Source of the DNA: UBA7359 sp038142205
Lineage (GTDB): Bacteria; Pseudomonadota; Gammaproteobacteria; Eutrophobiales; Eutrophobiaceae
Assembly (NCBI GenBank): GCA_038142205.1
Contig: JAYQJO010000001.1
Coordinates: forward strand, 2,542,001 to 2,606,000
Direction: 5' to 3'
DNA: 64,000 nucleotides
Below the pieces are notes generated by a model, which was not told the origin of the DNA, did not search any database, and saw nothing but the letters and a program-made list of their open reading frames with translations. This document shows, one piece after another, positions 45,750 through 54,628 of this stretch. A program made the translations under genes and the position numbers. Numbering within the stretch: position 1 is the first letter of the stretch; the number at the start of each line of letters is the position of its first letter.

Positions 45750-46211
45750 ATGGTAAAAAGAAAATCCTTATCTGTAATAGTTTTAACGGTTTTTATTTCC
45801 TCATTAATCAGCTTTTCTTTTTTACAGGAAGCATCTGCCGAACTTGAAATGACCGTTTATAAATCTCCTACTTGTGGTTGTTGTGGTAAGTGGATCACGC
45901 ATATGGAAGAGAATGGCTTTAAAGTGAAAGCTGTCGATATGATCGAGATGAATATTGTTAAAGAAAAGTATGGTATCACTAGGAATTTAGCCAGTTGTCA
46001 TACTGCCATCATTGATGGTTATTATATTGAAGGGCATGTTCCTGCTGCTGATGTAAAACGTTTATTAGCTGAAAAGACTGATTCAAAAGGCTTAACTGTG
46101 CCCGGGATGCCTGTCGGTTCACCAGGTATGGAAATGGGCGACCGTGTTGATTCTTATCAGGTGTTGTCAGTTAAGAGCGATGGTAGTACTGAGGTTTTCA
46201 ATCAATATTAA
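45750..46211 (+). CDS. DUF411 exported metal-binding-type protein
   Basis: A 153-residue protein with a signal region (VIVLTVFISSLISFSFLQEA) and a DUF411 domain: MTVYKSPTCGCCGKWITHME (Cys42, Cys44, Cys45), then LASCHTAIIDGYYIEGHVPA. DUF411 is linked to copper or other metal handling in many bacteria, but no reaction is established. The gene stands alone, upstream of a methyltransferase. Confidence 0.88.
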   Translation: MVKRKSLSVIVLTVFISSLISFSFLQEASAELEMTVYKSPTCGCCGKWITHMEENGFKVKAVDMIEMNIVKEKYGITRNLASCHTAIIDGYYIEGHVPAADVKRLLAEKTDSKGLTVPGMPVGSPGMEMGDRVDSYQVLSVKSDGSTEVFNQY

Positions 46212-46289
46212 TTATTGCTGTTGCCCATCAGCGTCGAAAGCCGGGTTACTAGCTTAGTCGTATGAAATAGATATCTTAAATACTTTAAT

Positions 46290-46949
46290 ATGCAACGCGT
46301 ACCTGAACCTGAGTTAATGTCTGATGAAGATCAGGCGATGGCATATGCCAATGCTGATTTTGAAGAACCGCATAATCATTTTATTTCCTTATTAAAAGAT
46401 TCCGTTGCTAATGTTCTTCCTGAATCAGGAATAGCTATGGATTTGGGTTGTGGCGCTGCGGATATCAGTATTCGTTTTGCCAAAGCATTTCAGAGTTATC
46501 AAGTAGATGGCTTAGACGGTTCTGCTGCAATGTTGGCCGAAGGTGAAAAGGCTATAAATGTTTCTGAATTGAATCATCGTATTAATCTTATTCAGGATTA
46601 CCTGGAAGAAACATCATTAGTCAGTAAAGAATACAATCTCGTATTTAGTAATAGTTTATTGCATCATTTACATGAGCCAATGTTGTTGTGGAATTGCATT
46701 AAAAATGCAAAAGGCAACCCGGTTGTTTTTATTATGGATTTAATGCGACCTGATAATGATGATGAAGTCGCTAGAATGGTTAATGAATATGCCAATGGCG
46801 AACCGGAAGTTTTACAGCGAGACTTTTATAATTCCTTAAAAGCGGCATTTACACCAGATGAAGTAGAGCAACAATTAACAGAAGCAGGTTTGCAAGGATT
46901 TAAGGTTTCTGTTGTATCAGATAGACATTTAACAATTATTAGAAACTAG
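46290..46949 (+). CDS. class I SAM-dependent methyltransferase
   Basis: A 219-residue methyltransferase. SAM motif I IAMDLGCGAADISIRFAKAF, then LDGSAAMLAEGEKAINVSEL, and LVFSNSLLHHLHEPMLLWN as the motif IV region. Substrate unknown. It is followed directly by a REP-like hairpin and the glutamine synthetase terminator. Confidence 0.8.
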   Translation: MQRVPEPELMSDEDQAMAYANADFEEPHNHFISLLKDSVANVLPESGIAMDLGCGAADISIRFAKAFQSYQVDGLDGSAAMLAEGEKAINVSELNHRINLIQDYLEETSLVSKEYNLVFSNSLLHHLHEPMLLWNCIKNAKGNPVVFIMDLMRPDNDDEVARMVNEYANGEPEVLQRDFYNSLKAAFTPDEVEQQLTEAGLQGFKVSVVSDRHLTIIRN

Positions 46950-46978
46950 GTCGCTTAGGACTCCTGTCCTCTCGCGAC
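46950..46978 (+). repeat. REP-like hairpin element, copy 2
   Basis: Hairpin GTCGC/GCGAC (outer) with inner AGGAC/GTCCT around the TCCT loop, immediately after the methyltransferase stop. Same 29-base layout as at 18884..18912, with the third outer-arm base changed on both sides. Confidence 0.6.
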
Positions 46979-46996
46979 ATACAGTTCGTCCTGAAC

Positions 46997-47030
46997 AAAA
47001 AAAGCCAGAGTTAGTTTCCTAACTCTGGCT
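46997..47030 (-). terminator. glnII: intrinsic terminator of the glutamine synthetase gene
   Basis: Arms AGCCAGAGTTAG (47003..47014) and CTAACTCTGGCT (47019..47030) around TTTC, with seven A (46997..47003) that form the U run on the minus strand. Confidence 0.9.
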
Positions 47031-47056
47031 CTGTTACTAACTACTACAAGTCTTTA

Positions 47057-48067
47057 TTAAGCGAGTCCTTCGTTAGTTGTCTTAACGATTGCCGCTGCTA
47101 CAGCATAAGGACATGCATTTGATGCTGGACGACGATCTTCAAGACGGCCTTTCCAACCATCTTCAACCGTACCAATCGGTATACGAATAGATGCACCACG
47201 ATCAGAGACGCCATAGCTGAACTGATCAATAGATTGGGTTTCGTGTTTACCGGTTAAACGGTGGTGGTTGTCTGCGCCATAAACGCTAATGTGACGTTCG
47301 ATATTTTTTCCAAATTCTTCACAGATTTTGGTGAAAGTTGCTTCGTCACCAGAGTCGCGCATAACGCCGTTTGAAAAGTTAGCGTGCATGCCTGATCCGT
47401 TCCAGTCTGTGTCACCTAATGGTTTAGGATGATAGTCGATTGCTAAACCATATTTCTCAGCAGTTCTTTCAAGAAGGTAACGTGCTAACCAGGTTTCATC
47501 ACCTGCGTGTTTTGCACTTTTAGAAAAAACCTGAAATTCCCACTGTCCCGCAGCTACCTCAGCATTAATACCTTCAACATTGAGACCCGCTTCCAGACAA
47601 ATATCTAAATGCTCATCAATCAGATCACGGCAGTAGGCATTTTTGGCGCCCACTGAACAATAGTAAGGTCCCTGTGGAGGAGGATAACCGCCTGGAGGAA
47701 AGCCAGGAGGGAGGTTTGTTTCAGGATCCCATAGAAAGTATTCCTGTTCAAAGCCGAACCAGAAATCATCATCATCTGACTCAATAGTTGCTCGGGCATT
47801 AGAAGGATGAGGTGTTCCGTCCGCATTAAGTACTTCTGTCATGACGAGGTAGGCATTCATGCGTGCAGGATCGGGAATAATCATTACGGGTTTGAGTAAA
47901 CAATCTGAGTCATTACCTTCAGCTTGTTCGGTAGAACTACCGTCAAATGACCACATCGGGCAATCTTCCAGTTTTCCACTAAAATCTGACCTTACCATGG
48001 TCTTACTACGTAAACTTTGAGTTGGCTTGTATCCATCAAGCCAAATATATTCCAACTTACTTTTCAT
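47057..48067 (-). CDS. glnII: glutamine synthetase, type II (eukaryote-like)
   Basis: Makes glutamine from glutamate, ammonium and ATP. This 336-residue protein is a GSII, not the usual 470-residue GlnA: KLEYIWLDGYKPTQSLRSKT, CPMWSFDGSSTEQAEGNDSD, the metal motif WFGFEQEYFLWDPETNLPPG and NVEGINAEVAAGQWEFQVFS, and GDTDWNGSGMHANFSN. It is typical of rhizobia, streptomycetes and some proteobacteria. The longer start at 48145 falls upstream of the predicted promoter's transcript start, so I use ATG 48067 with GGAG upstream. Regulation is by sigma-54 and NtrC sites, see adjoining features. Confidence 0.93.
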   Translation of the reverse strand: MKSKLEYIWLDGYKPTQSLRSKTMVRSDFSGKLEDCPMWSFDGSSTEQAEGNDSDCLLKPVMIIPDPARMNAYLVMTEVLNADGTPHPSNARATIESDDDDFWFGFEQEYFLWDPETNLPPGFPPGGYPPPQGPYYCSVGAKNAYCRDLIDEHLDICLEAGLNVEGINAEVAAGQWEFQVFSKSAKHAGDETWLARYLLERTAEKYGLAIDYHPKPLGDTDWNGSGMHANFSNGVMRDSGDEATFTKICEEFGKNIERHISVYGADNHHRLTGKHETQSIDQFSYGVSDRGASIRIPIGTVEDGWKGRLEDRRPASNACPYAVAAAIVKTTNEGLA

Positions 48068-48126
48068 GATTTTTTTATCTCCACCATTTTTTGTAAATAA
48101 TACATAAGCATTTTCAGGTTCGAGAA

Positions 48127-48144
48127 ATTGCAATATGTGTTCCA
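48127..48144 (-). promoter_or_regulatory. glnII: sigma-54 promoter of glutamine synthetase
   Basis: On the minus strand TTGGAAC-ACATA-TTGCAA has the invariant GG (complement of 48141..48142) and GC (48129..48130) ten bases apart, the exact -24/-12 spacing. Start of transcription would be near 48117, about 50 bases before the ATG. The upstream 311-base gap (48068..48378) contains this promoter and the two NtrC sites and no gene. Confidence 0.75.
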
Positions 48145-48299
48145 ATTTTGGGCAAGCATTGTAGCTATTTTTTCATTCTTATTTCAGAAAATATTTTTAA
48201 CTGAAATATTTAATAAAATTAATAAGTTAAAATTACTCTACTTGAATAACTATAATTTAACTAAGCGGTTTAATAACGTATATTAAACTTATTCGATAT

Positions 48300-48364
48300 T
48301 TAAAAACGCACAAAAATAGTGCAAAAATAAAAATTTATATTAAAAACGCACAAAAATAGTGCAA
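48300..48364. promoter_or_regulatory. two tandem NtrC-type enhancer sites
   Basis: A 25-base perfect direct repeat (48300..48324 and 48340..48364) carries GCAC-N7-GTGC at 48308..48322 and 48348..48362, matching the NtrC dimer site pattern. Centres are 40 bases apart, about four helical turns, and lie about 180 to 220 bases upstream of the sigma-54 promoter, the usual enhancer position. Confidence 0.8.
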
Positions 48365-48378
48365 TTTAATATTGAAAA

Positions 48379-49335
48379 CTAATTCCAGTCTTCTTCCAAA
48401 AGACGAACCAACTCAGAGCAGCTTTGAATCCTGTCATTCGGTTTTTTAGCAATACATCGCATCGCAACATCTTCAAGGAACTCCGGAATGCGTATTTTAG
48501 TCAGGCTTGAAGGTTTGGGCGGAGTGACATTTAATGTTTCTTCAATCATCTTATCAATAGTCTCTTCTATTGATGGTGGCCTTCCACACAGAATTTCAAA
48601 CAGTACTGCTCCAAGGCTATAGATATCGGTTCTAAAGTCGATATCAGGATCTCTTTGGATTTGTTCGGGTGACATGTAAGAAATTGTCCCCTGAAGTTGT
48701 TCCAGATCTGTGAAGGACGTGACTTTTTTGCTTGAAAGCGTTTTTCTGGGTTTATGAATTACTTCGTCACTGCTTCCATCAGGATTCCATACTTTTGCCA
48801 AACCCCAATCCATCAATAGTACTTCACCGTAGGGGCCAACCAGAATATTTTCCGGTTTAATATCTCTATGAATAACACGATGGTTGTGTGCATATTCCAA
48901 AGCATGTCCGACCTGAACAATAACGTTTATCAGCTGTGTTAAATCGTAACGCTCTCGATAATCCAGTACTTCACGAAGTGTGTAACCATGAACCAACTTC
49001 ATGGTAAAGTAGTAATGTCCACTTGAATCACGGCCTATTTCATACATCGGTACAGTATTAGGATGTTGCAATAAGGCACTGACACGTGCTTCTCTTAAAA
49101 ACCTTTTCTTCTCTATCGGATCATCAGCAAACTCTTTTTTAAGTTTTTTATAACAAACAATACGTGATAAATATAAATCCTTACATGATTGAATGACGGC
49201 TTTTCCGCCTTTTGCAATTGTCTTGAAATAGGCATAACGCATGCTTGGATTAAGTTTTTCTGGAAGTTCTTTATCCGTGTTTTCCAGATAGATCATTGCA
49301 TAATCATCACTTGGCGGTTCTGGAAAACGGGTCAT
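48379..49335 (-). CDS. serine/threonine protein kinase
   Basis: A 318-residue Hanks-type kinase with no transmembrane segment. VAIK-like Lys near residue 63 (RIVCYKKLKKEF), catalytic HRD (VIHRDIKPENILVG, H156 to D158), DWG in place of DFG (LMDWGLAKV, residues 176 to 178), and YMSPEQ as the APE region. The glycine loop is degenerate (IAKGGKAVIQS). It sits beside the GSII gene and upstream of ntrBC but its stop is before the NtrC sites, so its role in nitrogen control is speculative. Confidence 0.88.
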   Translation of the reverse strand: MTRFPEPPSDDYAMIYLENTDKELPEKLNPSMRYAYFKTIAKGGKAVIQSCKDLYLSRIVCYKKLKKEFADDPIEKKRFLREARVSALLQHPNTVPMYEIGRDSSGHYYFTMKLVHGYTLREVLDYRERYDLTQLINVIVQVGHALEYAHNHRVIHRDIKPENILVGPYGEVLLMDWGLAKVWNPDGSSDEVIHKPRKTLSSKKVTSFTDLEQLQGTISYMSPEQIQRDPDIDFRTDIYSLGAVLFEILCGRPPSIEETIDKMIEETLNVTPPKPSSLTKIRIPEFLEDVAMRCIAKKPNDRIQSCSELVRLLEEDWN

Positions 49336-49547
49336 GTTTTTTACACCTGTGTTTATTAATTTAATTAAATGAAAGTCTATGAAATTTATTATAAGCCAGT
49401 TAAATGATTTGGTATTAATAATATTTAAACAAAATCAATGAGTCGTTTTATCTATAATTAACCCAATATGTGTTTGAACAGGCATATTATAATAATTTCA
49501 TTATGACTTTTTATGAACTACCTAAGATTACTGCTAGTCTACAAATT

Positions 49548-50135
49548 ATGCGTATTATTAAACTATTCCTAATTATTACTTTCAGTTTGTCTATTTCGGC
49601 TGAAACGGTCTATAAAACGCGTGATGCGGAAGGTAATATCAGTTTTTCAGATGTAGCTATGGAAGGTGCTGAAAAGATACAGATTCAGGAAGCACAAACA
49701 CTGAATTTACCTATGCCAAAAAGGCAAAGTGAACGACCGGCGACAAAACTATCCCCGGCCACGATTAACTATAGCCAATTTAAAATTATTAATCCGGAAC
49801 ATGACAGCACCATTCATAGTAATGAAGGTACGGTCAATATTTCTTCAACATTAAACCCTGCGTTAGATGAAAAGCATGCTATCGTTTTTCTTATGGATGG
49901 AAAAGAAGTTAGTAAAGGTAAATCTTTGCAATTGTCTTTGAGCAATCTAAATCGAGGTACACATGGTGTGACAGCTATGATTAAAGATGAAAAAGATAAC
50001 GTTTTAAAGCAATCAAACAAGATAACGTTTCATCTTCGTAAAGCATCAAAATTATTTAAAAACCGGGTTAACAACGAAGTCGCTAATTCAGCGGATAACC
50101 CTACGCCTGCAGCGCCAGATGTTCCTGCATTGTAA
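49548..50135 (+). CDS. DUF4124-domain exported protein, copy 1
   Basis: A 195-residue secreted protein; start ATG 49548 (MRIIKLFLIITFSLSISAET) gives a clean signal peptide. The mature protein begins with a DUF4124 module (VYKTRDAEGNISFSDVAMEG), followed by a linker and a beta domain (STLNPALDEKHAIVFLMDGK). An ATG further upstream at 49503 would lack the signal at its start. The next gene encodes a paralogue; DUF4124 genes commonly lie next to glnA and ntrB in gammaproteobacteria, function unknown. Confidence 0.85.
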   Translation: MRIIKLFLIITFSLSISAETVYKTRDAEGNISFSDVAMEGAEKIQIQEAQTLNLPMPKRQSERPATKLSPATINYSQFKIINPEHDSTIHSNEGTVNISSTLNPALDEKHAIVFLMDGKEVSKGKSLQLSLSNLNRGTHGVTAMIKDEKDNVLKQSNKITFHLRKASKLFKNRVNNEVANSADNPTPAAPDVPAL

Positions 50136-50158
50136 TAGTTTTAGAGAGGGCCTAACTC

Positions 50159-50665
50159 ATGTATGCTAAGCAAATGCGATTATTCATATCCGCTTTTCTG
50201 GTTTTTTTTATTCACTGCGCTATTGCAGAAACGATTTATAAAACCGTGGACGAAAATGGCAATGTTATCTTTACGGATAAGCCTTCGGAAGAAGCCGAAA
50301 CAATAAAAATTCAGGAATTGGAAAATACCATCGATAATCCAAATCCTGCGAAATACAAACCAAGCGCTTCAAAGCCTGAAAGTTTTAGTTATAGAAGCTT
50401 TACCGTTATGAATCCTGAAAATGGTGCTGCAGTTCGAAGTAACAATGGTAATGTGAGTATTTCTCTGAGTCTGGAACCTGCACTTAACCCGGGCCACAAA
50501 ATCGTTATTTCAATGGACGGAAAGCAGATCGGTACCGGTTTTAGTGTTTCATTGCAAAATGTTGATCGAGGTACGCACAGTATTAGTGCTAAGGTTGTTG
50601 ATAGCGATGGAAAATCATTGATATCGACGTTTAGTAGTTTTTCTCTTCTACGCGCAACTCAATAA
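50159..50665 (+). CDS. DUF4124-domain exported protein, copy 2
   Basis: Paralogue (168 residues) of the preceding gene, 23 bases downstream: signal MRLFISAFLVFFIHCAIAET, DUF4124 TIYKTVDENGNVIFTDKPSE, then a beta domain (EPALNPGHKIVISMDGKQIG) and LLRATQ end. A tandem duplication. SD GAGAGG lies upstream of the ATG 50159; the Met six codons in (MRLF) is a possible alternative start. Confidence 0.85.
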   Translation: MYAKQMRLFISAFLVFFIHCAIAETIYKTVDENGNVIFTDKPSEEAETIKIQELENTIDNPNPAKYKPSASKPESFSYRSFTVMNPENGAAVRSNNGNVSISLSLEPALNPGHKIVISMDGKQIGTGFSVSLQNVDRGTHSISAKVVDSDGKSLISTFSSFSLLRATQ

Positions 50666-50844
50666 GCTTTTCAAACGTAGTAACAGTAAATCTTTCAGAT
50701 TAATCCTTCTGCAGCGAAGCTGGTCTGCTTCTTGCTCTACTCTGCTTAGTACAAAATAATTAAAAACAATTTCTTTATAACCCATTGTTTTTAAGTATAT
50801 AAAGAATTTGTTAAACATTTAGGCGGGATTAAAACGTGAAAAAC

Positions 50845-50859
50845 GCACTAAAACAGTGC
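50845..50859. promoter_or_regulatory. ntrB: NtrC-type site at the start of ntrB
   Basis: GCACTAAAACAGTGC fits GCAC-N7-GTGC. A weak sigma-70 match (TTGTTA 50808..50813, 16-base spacer, TAAAAC 50830..50835) lies just upstream, so bound NtrC would cover the transcription start, a repression arrangement as at glnL in enterics. The longer ntrB reading from GTG 50836 would translate this site, which argues for the later start. Confidence 0.65.
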
Positions 50860-50874
50860 AATAATGAGCAGATT

Positions 50875-51942
50875 ATGAATGTATCCTCTGAAACACATCT
50901 GCGGATAATCGATAATCTTACGACAGCTGTCTTGTTGTTTGATAAAGATCTTAGGTTACAGTTTATTAATAGCGCAGCTGAAGGTTTGCTGTATGTTAGT
51001 CATAAACGTGTCGCAGGGATGACGCCAAAACAGATTTGGCCTACATCTTCATTTTTCTATGAAGCGATTCATCGCGCGCTTATTTCAGGAGGCACTTGCA
51101 TTGAACGTGGTGTTGATTTGATTTTAGGTATCAATCAAGCCATCAAGGTGGACTGCATGATTACGCCTATTGTAGTGCAGGATGAAGCCGAAGAAATTTT
51201 GGTTGAGATAGTTGATGCTGATGCATTTGTGCGTGTCATGCAGGAAACACGTCAGCAAACTATTCAGCAAGCAGCAAAAGAATCTGTTCAAGGAATGGCG
51301 CATGAAATTAAAAATCCTTTAGGCGGTATTCGCGGAGCAGCGCAGTTACTGGAAGCTGAATTAAAAGACGATGAGCTATGTGAGTACACGCAAATCATTA
51401 TTAATGAGTCTGATCGCTTGAGAAACTTTATTGATCGCATGCTGACGACCAGCGGTCAACCTGTGAAATCAAGCATGAATATCCATGAAGTACTCGGATA
51501 TGTACTTTCGATTGTTTATGCCGAAAATACAAACTCAAAGAATATTATCAAAGATTATGATCCGAGCCTCCCTGATATGAACGCTGATCGCGAGCAAATT
51601 ATTCAGGCAGTACTAAACTTAATTCGCAATGCTGTTCAAGCGATTGGAGACAATGGATCTATTACATTAAAGACGCGCATTCGTAGGAATGTAACCATTC
51701 AACACAAACTAAACCGATACGTTCTCGAACTCAATATTATTGATGATGGCCCCGGTGTTCCTAAAGAAATAGAGTCAGGTGTTTTTTATCCTTTGGTTAC
51801 GGGGCGAGCAGAAGGTAGCGGTCTGGGTTTATCCATTGCCCAACAACTTATTCAATCTCATGGTGGTTTAATTAATTATGAACGAAAAGAAGATAACAGC
51901 TATTTCACCATTCTACTGCCAATCGGATATGGCGATGAATGA
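50875..51942 (+). CDS. ntrB: nitrogen regulation histidine kinase NtrB
   Basis: Two-component sensor kinase (355 residues from ATG 50875) that controls NtrC in response to PII. N-terminal PAS domain (IIDNLTTAVLLFDKDLRLQF), then the phosphoacceptor His motif MAHEIKNPLGGIRGAAQLL, the N box LNLIRNAVQAIGDNGSITLK and the G box GVFYPLVTGRAEGSGLGLSI. The stop overlaps the ntrC start by eight bases. No membrane helix, so cytoplasmic. Confidence 0.95.
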   Translation: MNVSSETHLRIIDNLTTAVLLFDKDLRLQFINSAAEGLLYVSHKRVAGMTPKQIWPTSSFFYEAIHRALISGGTCIERGVDLILGINQAIKVDCMITPIVVQDEAEEILVEIVDADAFVRVMQETRQQTIQQAAKESVQGMAHEIKNPLGGIRGAAQLLEAELKDDELCEYTQIIINESDRLRNFIDRMLTTSGQPVKSSMNIHEVLGYVLSIVYAENTNSKNIIKDYDPSLPDMNADREQIIQAVLNLIRNAVQAIGDNGSITLKTRIRRNVTIQHKLNRYVLELNIIDDGPGVPKEIESGVFYPLVTGRAEGSGLGLSIAQQLIQSHGGLINYERKEDNSYFTILLPIGYGDE

Positions 51943-53338
51943 AACTCAAAAAGTCTGGATAGTTGATGACGATAAATCAATTCGTTGGGTTTTGGAAAAA
52001 GCATTGCAAAAAACTGATGTAGAAATTCAGAGTTTTTCCAGTCCCGAAGAAGTCTTAAAAAAAATAAACCATGAAGAACCGGATGTTGTTATTTCTGACA
52101 TTCGTATGCCCGGTATGGATGGCATCTCGCTACTCGAACAAATCAAACAACATTCACCCGATATTCCGGTCATTATTATGACTGCCTACTCTGACTTGGA
52201 TCGAGCGGTCTCCGCATTCCAGGGTGGAGCCTATGAGTATCTTTCAAAACCTTTTGATGTTGATGAAGTGGTGAGTCTGGTTAAAAAAGCGATAACGCAT
52301 AAACAAAGTAATACTACAGTACCGGCAGTTGAAACTGCTGAAGAGGATACAGCGATTATTGGTTCGGCACCGGCTATGCAGGAAGTCTTTAAAGCAATTG
52401 GACGCTTATCCAATTCTCACTTTACCGTTTTAATTACTGGTGAATCAGGAACAGGTAAAGAGCTTGTTGCCAGTGCTTTACATCTGCACAGCCCGAGATC
52501 GAGCCATCCTTTTATTGCGATTAATACAGCCGCTATTCCAAAAGACTTACTTGAATCAGAGTTGTTTGGTCATGAGAAAGGTGCATTCACAGGTGCTAAT
52601 AATCAGCGTATTGGGCGCTTTGAACAAGCGAATAATGGCACATTATTTCTCGATGAAATTGGTGATATGCCAGCGGATTTACAAACGCGCTTGTTACGTA
52701 TATTAGCTGAAGGGGAGTTTTATCGTGTCGGCGGTCATGTCCCCATAAAAGTGAATGTGCGGGTCATTGCTGCAACTCACCAGAATTTGGAGCAGCTAGT
52801 TAAAGAAGGGAAGTTTCGCGAAGATTTATTACATCGGTTAAATGTAATAAGAGTACACGTGCCAGCGTTACGGGAAAGAAGAACGGATATTGTTGAATTG
52901 ACTAATCACTTTTTAAAATCTGCTGCAATTGAGCTGGGTGAAGAAACAAAACAACTTCTATCTGAAACAGAAGAGTATCTCATGCAATTACCTTGGCCAG
53001 GTAATGTCAGGCAGTTGGAAAATTTTTGTCGCTGGGTGACGGTAATGGCGTCGGGTGGAGAGATTCATATTGATGATTTACCACCTGAGTTGAGACAGGA
53101 CACGGACGTAACGGAGGTTTCTGGTGAGTGGGAAGCGACCCTGAGGAAATGGGCTGAGTCGAGTTTATCAAAAGGTGACTCGGAATTATTGCGTAGTGCT
53201 GTACCAAAGTTCGAAGCTATCCTGATCGAAGAAGCGCTAAAAAAATCCGGTGGTCGCCGCCAGGATGCAGCAAAACTACTGGGTTGGGGACGCAATACAC
53301 TGACGCGAAAGATAAAACAGCTTAATTTAGATCTATAA
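51935..53338 (+). CDS. ntrC: nitrogen regulator NtrC (sigma-54 activator)
   Basis: Response regulator and enhancer-binding protein, 467 residues from ATG 51935. Receiver with Asp11/Asp12 and phosphoacceptor Asp55 (VVISDIRMPGMDG), AAA+ domain with Walker A ITGESGTGKELVASAL, the sigma-54 contact GAFTGA, Walker B FLDEIGDMP, and a Fis-type HTH (GGRRQDAAKLLGWGRNTLTR). The start overlaps the end of ntrB, as is typical. It would bind the sites upstream of glutamine synthetase and ntrB. Confidence 0.96.
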   Translation: MNETQKVWIVDDDKSIRWVLEKALQKTDVEIQSFSSPEEVLKKINHEEPDVVISDIRMPGMDGISLLEQIKQHSPDIPVIIMTAYSDLDRAVSAFQGGAYEYLSKPFDVDEVVSLVKKAITHKQSNTTVPAVETAEEDTAIIGSAPAMQEVFKAIGRLSNSHFTVLITGESGTGKELVASALHLHSPRSSHPFIAINTAAIPKDLLESELFGHEKGAFTGANNQRIGRFEQANNGTLFLDEIGDMPADLQTRLLRILAEGEFYRVGGHVPIKVNVRVIAATHQNLEQLVKEGKFREDLLHRLNVIRVHVPALRERRTDIVELTNHFLKSAAIELGEETKQLLSETEEYLMQLPWPGNVRQLENFCRWVTVMASGGEIHIDDLPPELRQDTDVTEVSGEWEATLRKWAESSLSKGDSELLRSAVPKFEAILIEEALKKSGGRRQDAAKLLGWGRNTLTRKIKQLNLDL

Positions 53339-53507
53339 TTTTATTAAAGGTAATCGCAGTAGAAAAATACGTACTAAAATAGATTTTTTATTATGAGAGA
53401 AAGGAAGCTCTGCACGGAGAAACGGAGTGTATAAGTAATACATGAGAGATACTGCTCTTTAGGTATTCAAACACAAAGCTGACGAAGCTATTGCGATAAA
53501 AGCTATT

Positions 53508-54524
53508 CTAAGTAGTGTTCTTTAACCATTCGGCAACTTGCTTTGCATAGTAAGTTAAGATGCCGTCAGCGCCAGCTCTTTTGCAGGATAATAATGATTC
53601 CAATACTGTACTTTTTTCATCTAGCCAGCCGTTATTTGCAGCTGCTTTTAACATCGCGTATTCCCCACTGACGTGATAGACATAAGTGGGTCGGCCAAAG
53701 CTTTCTTTTATACGATAGACAATATCCAGATAAGGTAAGCCCGGTTTAATCATCACCATATCTGCGCCTTCAAGTATATCGAGTTCAACTTCAGCCATTG
53801 CTTCATTAGAGTTTGCTGGATCCATTTGATAGGTATATTTATCACTACCGCTCAGGTTTTTAGCTGAACCGACAGCGTCACGAAAGGGGCCATAAAAACT
53901 GGAAGCATATTTAGCTGAATAGGCCAGGACTTTGGTATTAATATAGCCATTTTCTTCCAATGCTGACCGAATAGCGCCGATGCGTCCGTCCATCATATCT
54001 GACGGTGCGACAATATCGGCACCAGCTTCAGCATGAGAAAGCGCCTGTTTGACTAGAACTTCGACAGTTTCATCATTGATAACGTAGTCGTTGTCATCAG
54101 TTAATCCATCCTGACCAGAGAGCGTATACGGATCGAGCGCAATATCTGTGATAACACCAAGCTCAGGAAAATTTTGCTTTAATTGGCGTACAGCAGTTTG
54201 TATCAGGCCATCAGGGTTCCAGGCTTCTTCGGCTTTGGCACTTTTTTTATCATCAGAAACGACAGGAAATAAGGCAATAGCAGGAAGGCCAAGTTCTACC
54301 AGTGTTTTTGCTTCATGCAGTAATAAATCAATACTGACTCTTTCTATATCAGGCATTGAATCTACATTTGAACGTTGAGATTCACCTTCGATAATGAACA
54401 TCGGATAGATTAAATCATCGACAGTAAGCGTTGTTTCGCGCATCAGGCGGCGGCTGAAGTCGTCACGTCGCATTCTTCTTGGACGCGTAGTCAGAAATAT
54501 TCCGTTTTTTGATGTTTCAGTCAT
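53508..54524 (-). CDS. hemB: porphobilinogen synthase
   Basis: Condenses two 5-aminolevulinate to porphobilinogen, an early step in haem synthesis. 338 residues with RPRRMRRDDFSRRLMRETTL, DIALDPYTLSGQDGLTDDND, the first Lys (AYSAKYASSFYGPFR) and second Lys motif (DMVMIKPGLPYLDIVYRI). No zinc-binding CxCxTxHxHC block; the Asp-based version suggests a Mg-dependent, zinc-free enzyme. Convergent with ntrC over a non-coding gap of 169 bases. Confidence 0.96.
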   Translation of the reverse strand: MTETSKNGIFLTTRPRRMRRDDFSRRLMRETTLTVDDLIYPMFIIEGESQRSNVDSMPDIERVSIDLLLHEAKTLVELGLPAIALFPVVSDDKKSAKAEEAWNPDGLIQTAVRQLKQNFPELGVITDIALDPYTLSGQDGLTDDNDYVINDETVEVLVKQALSHAEAGADIVAPSDMMDGRIGAIRSALEENGYINTKVLAYSAKYASSFYGPFRDAVGSAKNLSGSDKYTYQMDPANSNEAMAEVELDILEGADMVMIKPGLPYLDIVYRIKESFGRPTYVYHVSGEYAMLKAAANNGWLDEKSTVLESLLSCKRAGADGILTYYAKQVAEWLKNTT

Positions 54525-54628
54525 TTGTTACTGAATTTATAGTAAATTTTATAGTCTATGTAAAAAGTGAATAAACTCTAGTGTAACCTAAAATCCAGAT
54601 AGCACCATAATAAAGACATCAGACCGTA

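Noticed and set aside
48068..48145. N-terminal extension of glutamine synthetase
   Set aside because: It overlaps the sigma-54 element and would begin upstream of the transcript start; the family start is at 48067.
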